Below the pieces are notes generated by a model, which was given only the letters and a program-made list of their open reading frames with translations, did not search any database and had not been told where the DNA came from. A program made the position numbers and the translations under genes. Positions 5,911-9,839 of a stretch of 9,839 bases of DNA are shown here, piece after piece. Location of the stretch: contig JABUSD010000411.1 in assembly GCA_021442845.1 (NCBI GenBank), positions 1 through 9,839 of the forward strand. The letters run 5' to 3'. Source of the DNA: Holdemanella sp. (GTDB taxonomy: Bacteria > Bacillota_I > Bacilli_A > Erysipelotrichales > Erysipelotrichaceae). Each line of letters starts with the position of its first letter. The stretch's first letter is position 1.

Positions 5911-7683
5911 ATGTCACGAATTCATGTGTTAAGTGAACATCTGACAAATATGATTGCCGCTGGTGAAGTTGTTGAAAGACCTGCAGGTATTGTCAAGGAA
6001 TGTATTGAAAACAGCATTGATGCGCATGCCAAAGTAATTGAAATCGAAGCATTTCAGGGAGGAATTGAAAGGCTGATTATTACAGATGATGGAATCGGTA
6101 TGGATTTTGAAGATGCTCATATGGCATTTATGCGCCATGCGACAAGTAAGATGCACGATGAACAGGATCTTTTCAATATTCAGACAATGGGATTTCGTGG
6201 GGAAGCTTTACCAAGTATTGCTTCTGTATCCAAAGTGGAAATGATGACAAATGATGGGAAGAATGGAACACTTGTCCGTTATGAATATGGTGATCTTGTC
6301 TGTGAAGAAGCATGTTCTTGTCCTTTAGGAACAAAACTGGATATTTCAGGATTATTTGTCAAAACACCTGCTCGTTTCAAACACCTAAAGGCACCTTCTT
6401 ATGAATTTTCAATCATTGCTGATCTTGTCAATAAAATGGCATTGAGTCATCCAGATATACGATTTAAATTAAGCCATGATGGAAGAGTTATCTTTCAGAC
6501 ATCCGGAAATGGAAGTTTAGAAGAAATTCTATACCAGATGTATGGAAAAGAAGTAGCACAGAATGCGGTTGCCTTTGATGAAATGGATGAAGATTTTCGT
6601 ATTCATGGTCTTTTAGTGCAGCCAAAAATCAATCGTGCAACAAAGTATTTTATGTTTATTTCATTGAATACAAGATTGATTCGCAGTGTGAAACTACAGA
6701 AAGCCATTACAGATGCGTATGAAAATTATATGCCACTCAATCGATTTCCTATTGTTGTATTAAATATTGAGATGGATACACAATTGGTGGATGTCAATGT
6801 GCATCCTAACAAGTGGGAAGTCCGTTTATCCAAACAGAATCAATTGATTGAATTAATAAAGAAAACAATAAAGAATACATTAAATGAATCTTTAAGAACA
6901 GTTGAAGTAAAACCAAAAGTAAAACAGGTTATAGAACAGGAAGAATTGGATTTAGTCTATACAATGCCAGAAGTTGAACCTATAAGAAAACAGAATGATT
7001 TTATTTCAAAACAGTTTGAAGAGAAGATATATGTCAAAGAAGAGCCTGTTGTATATCCAGTTTTTGAAGAAAGAAAAGAGGAAAGAATCAATACTGGCTC
7101 GGAATTGTTTAAACATATTAAAGTGTTAGCACAGTTACATGATTCGTATATTTTATGTGAAAATGAATCAGGGCTTGTGATCATTGATCAGCATGCCGCC
7201 CAGGAAAGATATCATTATGAGCAGATACAGAAGTGTTTAAATGATCCATGTACTATGACACAGCCGCTAATGCTTCCTATTCAGATTCATGTCACATCGG
7301 ATGTTATGTCCAGAGTGAATACCATTAATCGAAATGTAAAATATTTCGGATTTGAATTTGAAATTTTTGGGGAGGATATATTTATTGTAAGAGAGATTCC
7401 GGTATGGTTTCAGAATGTACATGAAGAAAAATTTTTTGAGGATTTATTAGATTTATTCAAGGAAGAAGATGAAGTGGATATGAAAAAGCTTCGCAAGCAT
7501 GTATTATCCACGATGGCATGTCATAGTTCAATTCGCTTCCATCGTCCTTTGACTATGCAGGAGATGCAGCAGGTAGTATATGATCTTCAGAAATGTGAAC
7601 AGCCTTATCATTGTCCACATGGAAGACCAACGGTTATCACAATGAGTGATAATGACTTAAGAAAGGAATTTGAACGTGGATAA
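5911..7683 (+). CDS. mutL: DNA mismatch repair protein MutL with endonuclease motif
   Basis: Links MutS to downstream repair and nicks the discontinuous strand. A 590-residue protein with an N-terminal GHKL ATPase: IAAGEVVERPAGIVKE (15-30, catalytic Glu30), ENSIDAHA (33-40), DDGIGM (59-64), GFRGEAL (94-100) and TPARFKHLK. A variable hydrophilic linker spans about 330-400. The C-terminal dimerisation/nuclease domain carries DQHAAQERYHYE (426-437), exactly the DQHA(X)2E(X)4E endonuclease motif. ACHSSIR (536-542) and CPHGRP (568-573) complete the metal site. This fits a methylation-independent system, so MutH is not expected. QPLMLP (451-456) resembles the Bacillus MutL clamp-binding motif QEMIVP in form and in distance from DQHA. 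The Shine-Dalgarno TTAAGGAG (5897-5904) overlaps the mutS stop. The end overlaps miaA, implying coupled translation. Confidence 0.97.
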   Translation: MSRIHVLSEHLTNMIAAGEVVERPAGIVKECIENSIDAHAKVIEIEAFQGGIERLIITDDGIGMDFEDAHMAFMRHATSKMHDEQDLFNIQTMGFRGEALPSIASVSKVEMMTNDGKNGTLVRYEYGDLVCEEACSCPLGTKLDISGLFVKTPARFKHLKAPSYEFSIIADLVNKMALSHPDIRFKLSHDGRVIFQTSGNGSLEEILYQMYGKEVAQNAVAFDEMDEDFRIHGLLVQPKINRATKYFMFISLNTRLIRSVKLQKAITDAYENYMPLNRFPIVVLNIEMDTQLVDVNVHPNKWEVRLSKQNQLIELIKKTIKNTLNESLRTVEVKPKVKQVIEQEELDLVYTMPEVEPIRKQNDFISKQFEEKIYVKEEPVVYPVFEERKEERINTGSELFKHIKVLAQLHDSYILCENESGLVIIDQHAAQERYHYEQIQKCLNDPCTMTQPLMLPIQIHVTSDVMSRVNTINRNVKYFGFEFEIFGEDIFIVREIPVWFQNVHEEKFFEDLLDLFKEEDEVDMKKLRKHVLSTMACHSSIRFHRPLTMQEMQQVVYDLQKCEQPYHCPHGRPTVITMSDNDLRKEFERG

Positions 7684-8581
7684 AAAGAAGATAATAGCGA
7701 TTGTAGGGCCAACGGGGATTGGAAAAACAAGCTTGTCTGTTCAGTTGGCACACAAATTCAATGGTGAAATCATATCCTGTGACAGCATGCAGGTCTATAA
7801 GAAAATGGATATTGGAACAGCCAAAGTAACCGAAGAAGAAAAAGAAGGAATTGTCCATTATCTAGTGGATGATCAGGAATATGACCAGCCATATAATGTT
7901 AAGATATTCCAGGATAAATGCAGGGATTTGATTAAGCATATTCAAGAAAAAGGGAAACAGGTTATTCTATGTGGGGGCACTGGTTTATATCTCAAGGCTT
8001 GTCTATATGATTATGTTTTCAAGGAAGAAAAAAAAGATGAGGAATATACATCCTATCTAAACGAAAGAAGCAATGAAGAACTTGTGGATTTATTGATGAA
8101 AATAGATCCAAAAGCATTTGATAAGATACATCCAAACAACCGAAAAAGAGTAATAAGAGCTTTAGAAATTGCTCATGGAGGAAAGATAAAATCCGAAAGA
8201 GAAAGCGAGCAGGAGCATAAGCCGATGTATGATGTCTATTTCTTAGGCCTGGATGTAGATCGAAATATCTTACATGATAGAATCAATAAAAGAGTGGACA
8301 TCATGTTTGAAAAAGGTCTGGTTCATGAAGTAGAATCTTTATTTAAGGATCCAGAAACATGGGAATATACAAGTTTTCAGGGGATTGGATATAAAGAATT
8401 CAGAAAGTATTTTGAAGGAAAGACAACTTTAGAAGAAGTAAAAGAAGAGATTAAGACACATTCCAGACAATATGCCAAGAAGCAATATACATGGTTTAAA
8501 AACCAGATGGATGTTCATTGGTATAATCGGGAAGATAATGAATTAATTGAAAAGAATATTAAAGAATGGTTAGAAAAATAG
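7676..8581 (+). CDS. miaA: tRNA dimethylallyltransferase MiaA
   Basis: Transfers the dimethylallyl group of DMAPP to N6 of A37 in tRNAs reading UNN codons (i6A), which steadies codon-anticodon pairing. Numbered from the GTG at 7676, the P-loop is GPTGIGKT (11-18), followed by SCDSMQVYKKMDIGTAK, GGTGLYLKA, NNRKRVIRALEI, the KGLVHEVESLF helix, QGIGYKE and the C-terminal THSRQYAKKQYTWF. All are standard for the family, as is the 301-residue length. Start choice: a TTG at 7670 is in frame, but its AAAGGA (7662-7667) would be only 2 nt away. From the GTG at 7676 the spacing is 8 nt, so GTG is preferred. It overlaps the mutL end by 8 bp. The mutS-mutL-miaA order is common in Firmicutes, where hfq often follows; here it does not. 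Confidence 0.95.
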   Translation: MDKKKIIAIVGPTGIGKTSLSVQLAHKFNGEIISCDSMQVYKKMDIGTAKVTEEEKEGIVHYLVDDQEYDQPYNVKIFQDKCRDLIKHIQEKGKQVILCGGTGLYLKACLYDYVFKEEKKDEEYTSYLNERSNEELVDLLMKIDPKAFDKIHPNNRKRVIRALEIAHGGKIKSERESEQEHKPMYDVYFLGLDVDRNILHDRINKRVDIMFEKGLVHEVESLFKDPETWEYTSFQGIGYKEFRKYFEGKTTLEEVKEEIKTHSRQYAKKQYTWFKNQMDVHWYNREDNELIEKNIKEWLEK

Positions 8582-8593
8582 GAGTTGATATAT

Positions 8594-9499
8594 ATGAAAA
8601 CGGTGTTTATCTTAAATCCTATATCGGATTCAAAAGGACAATATCGATTAATGGAAGAGATAAAGAAAAACTTTAAGGATAAGGAATATATCATTGAAAA
8701 GTCAAAAGAACCAAAGAATGCGATGCATATTGCCAGAAAATATGCATTGGAACAAGAAGAATGTCATATCTTTGCCTGTGGTGGAGATGGAACAATTCAT
8801 GAGGTTGCCAATGGAATAGCTGGATATAAGAATGTTAAGCTTTCTGTCTATCCAATCGGAACAGGAAATGATTTTGTGAAGTATTTTGAAGACCATACAA
8901 AAGAGGATTTCCTTGATTTGTCAAGATATAAAAACGCAAAGGAAATTCAATGCGATTTATTGCAGGTAGATGGTGAATATGCGATTAATACGGTTTCTTT
9001 TGGATTTGATGTATTTGTAGCTCAACATGTTAATGAATTTAGGGATAAATTACCAATCCGAGGCATTCTTCCATATTATATGGGAGTGGTAAAAAGCCTG
9101 ACGAAACCTTTATATCAGACCTATCGTATTCAAATTGATGATATAGTACTGCCAACAGAAGAATATTCCCTTGTGGTATTCACAAACGGAAGATTCTATG
9201 GTGGAGGATATAAACCATGTCCAGAAGCACGCATTGATGATGGAAAGCAGGATGTATGCCTGGTAAAGAGAGTAAATATATTAACCATTGCCAAGCTTAT
9301 TAAAAAATATGAAAAGGGATTGCACACTGAATATAAAGATCTAATCACAATCACAAGAGCAAATAAAACACATATAGATACACAAAACGAAGGAATTCCT
9401 GCCTGTCTGGATGGAGAAATCAGACCAATTAAGAATCCAACCATTGAGTTAAAGGAAAGCATGATTCGATTGGTTGTTCCTGGTAAGGAGGAAGCATGA
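8594..9499 (+). CDS. Diacylglycerol kinase-family lipid kinase (YegS/BmrU/DgkB type)
   Basis: A 301-residue DAGK_cat-fold kinase, probably soluble or peripheral at the inner face of the membrane, phosphorylating a lipid such as diacylglycerol to phosphatidic acid. Motifs, numbered from the ATG at 8594: FILNP (5-9), GGDGTIHEVANGI (63-75, nucleotide binding), PIGTGNDF (87-94), PEARIDDG (210-217, metal-site aspartates) and CLDGE (271-275, with the catalytic-type Glu275). Gram-positive DgkB recycles diacylglycerol released during lipoteichoic acid synthesis. The same role here is plausible, but the substrate cannot be read from sequence, so no symbol is given. A TTG at 8585 is in frame, but it abuts the TAGGAG Shine-Dalgarno (8579-8584) that overlaps the miaA stop. 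The ATG, 9 nt further on, is the better start. Its stop overlaps the next start as ATGA. Confidence 0.92.
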   Translation: MKTVFILNPISDSKGQYRLMEEIKKNFKDKEYIIEKSKEPKNAMHIARKYALEQEECHIFACGGDGTIHEVANGIAGYKNVKLSVYPIGTGNDFVKYFEDHTKEDFLDLSRYKNAKEIQCDLLQVDGEYAINTVSFGFDVFVAQHVNEFRDKLPIRGILPYYMGVVKSLTKPLYQTYRIQIDDIVLPTEEYSLVVFTNGRFYGGGYKPCPEARIDDGKQDVCLVKRVNILTIAKLIKKYEKGLHTEYKDLITITRANKTHIDTQNEGIPACLDGEIRPIKNPTIELKESMIRLVVPGKEEA

Positions 9500-9839
9500 A
9501 TATAAAAATACAGATTGCCTGCTTGTTTGTTCTATTGTTTCTATCTTCATTTTTCTCATCAGCAGAAACAGCCTTTGTTTCTGTTAATAGGATTCGCTTA
9601 AGAGCCTTAGCGGAAGAAGGAAATAAAAAAGCAAAACAGGTGCTTGCGATTTTAGATGATGAATCCAAGATGTTAAGTGCCATATTGATAGGAAATAATC
9701 TTGTGAATACATGTATGGCATCTTTAGCTACAACGATTGCGTATAACTTTGGAGGGGCCGCTGTCAGTATTGCGACATTTTTAATTACAGTACTGATTCT
9801 GATTTTTGGAGAGATTACACCAAAGACACTGGCAACCTA
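9496..9839 (+). CDS. DUF21/CNNM-CorC family membrane protein, N-terminal part (cut by window end)
   Basis: The reading frame stays open to the window edge, giving 114 codons plus two bases. The ATG at 9496 overlaps the lipid kinase stop (ATGA) and has AAGGAGG at 9485-9491. The protein starts with a hydrophobic helix (about 5-20), then FFSSAETAFVSVNRIRLRALAEEG (19-42), written here as the DUF21 hallmark region. LIGNNLVNT (64-72), a second hydrophobic segment (about 88-104) and FGEITPKTLA (104-113) complete the N-terminal transmembrane domain of the CNNM/CorB/HlyC group. Full members are about 400-450 residues, with paired CBS domains and a CorC_HlyC domain after the membrane part. They are linked to Mg2+ (or other cation) export or homeostasis. 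The haemolysin label often given is historical. The CBS part would lie beyond the window, so the call rests on the membrane domain. Confidence 0.9.
   Translation, partial: MNIKIQIACLFVLLFLSSFFSSAETAFVSVNRIRLRALAEEGNKKAKQVLAILDDESKMLSAILIGNNLVNTCMASLATTIAYNFGGAAVSIATFLITVLILIFGEITPKTLAT

Noticed and set aside
9429..9683. Minus-strand open frame of 84 codons at the lipid kinase/DUF21 junction
   Set aside because: It is antisense to two well-supported genes joined by an ATGA overlap and shows no motif of its own.
1..9839. Searched by eye for CRISPR arrays, IS ends, tRNA/rRNA genes, riboswitches and toxin-antitoxin or defence genes
   Set aside because: No regularly spaced repeats, transposase motifs, structural RNA signatures or leaders long enough for a riboswitch were seen. 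The window is nearly filled by the coding regions listed.

Overview
The window is AT-rich bacterial chromosome (roughly one third G+C by eye) with strong AAGGAGG-type ribosome binding sites, frequent TTG/GTG starts and short intergenic gaps. Gene content and protein style point to a low-GC Firmicute. The NAD kinase is of the short Listeria/Bacillus type, a YjbK-like CYTH protein sits beside it, MutL carries an endonuclease motif, and mutS-mutL-miaA are in a row. I infer an Erysipelotrichia-like or neighbouring lineage from general look and codon use only, with no database comparison. Nothing resembles a prophage, IS element, CRISPR array, tRNA or rRNA. This is mostly core chromosome.

Left part (1-2047). 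A lone gene for a small helix-turn-helix/coiled-coil protein of unknown function (129-677, +) has its own extended -10 promoter flanked by a 10-bp direct repeat, and a perfect 8-bp palindrome in its leader. It converges on, and overlaps by 17 bp, a CYTH triphosphatase-like gene (661-1218, -). Divergent from that is NAD kinase (1274-2047, +).

Middle (2044-3362). A SEDS-family peptidoglycan polymerase, RodA-like, lies on the minus strand. It converges with nadK so tightly that both stop codons sit in one TTAA. Each gene's intrinsic terminator lies inside the coding end of the other. The rodA/mutS intergenic region holds two interleaved divergent promoters.

Right part (3363-9839). A compact plus-strand operon runs mutS - mutL - miaA - lipid kinase - DUF21/CNNM-CorC membrane protein, the last cut by the window end. 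Junctions are 8-14 bp overlaps, an ATGA overlap, or short gaps with the Shine-Dalgarno placed on the previous stop codon. MutS and MutL form the mismatch-repair pair, and both carry candidate sliding-clamp motifs, as expected of a strand-nicking system without MutH. MiaA modifies tRNA A37. The last two genes act at the membrane (lipid phosphorylation and probable ion transport).

I did not find a convincing new multi-gene system. The points most worth a second look are the dense regulatory layout of the first gene, the reciprocal embedded terminators, an inverted repeat over the mutS ribosome binding site, and unusual substitutions in conserved motifs of NAD kinase and the SEDS protein.
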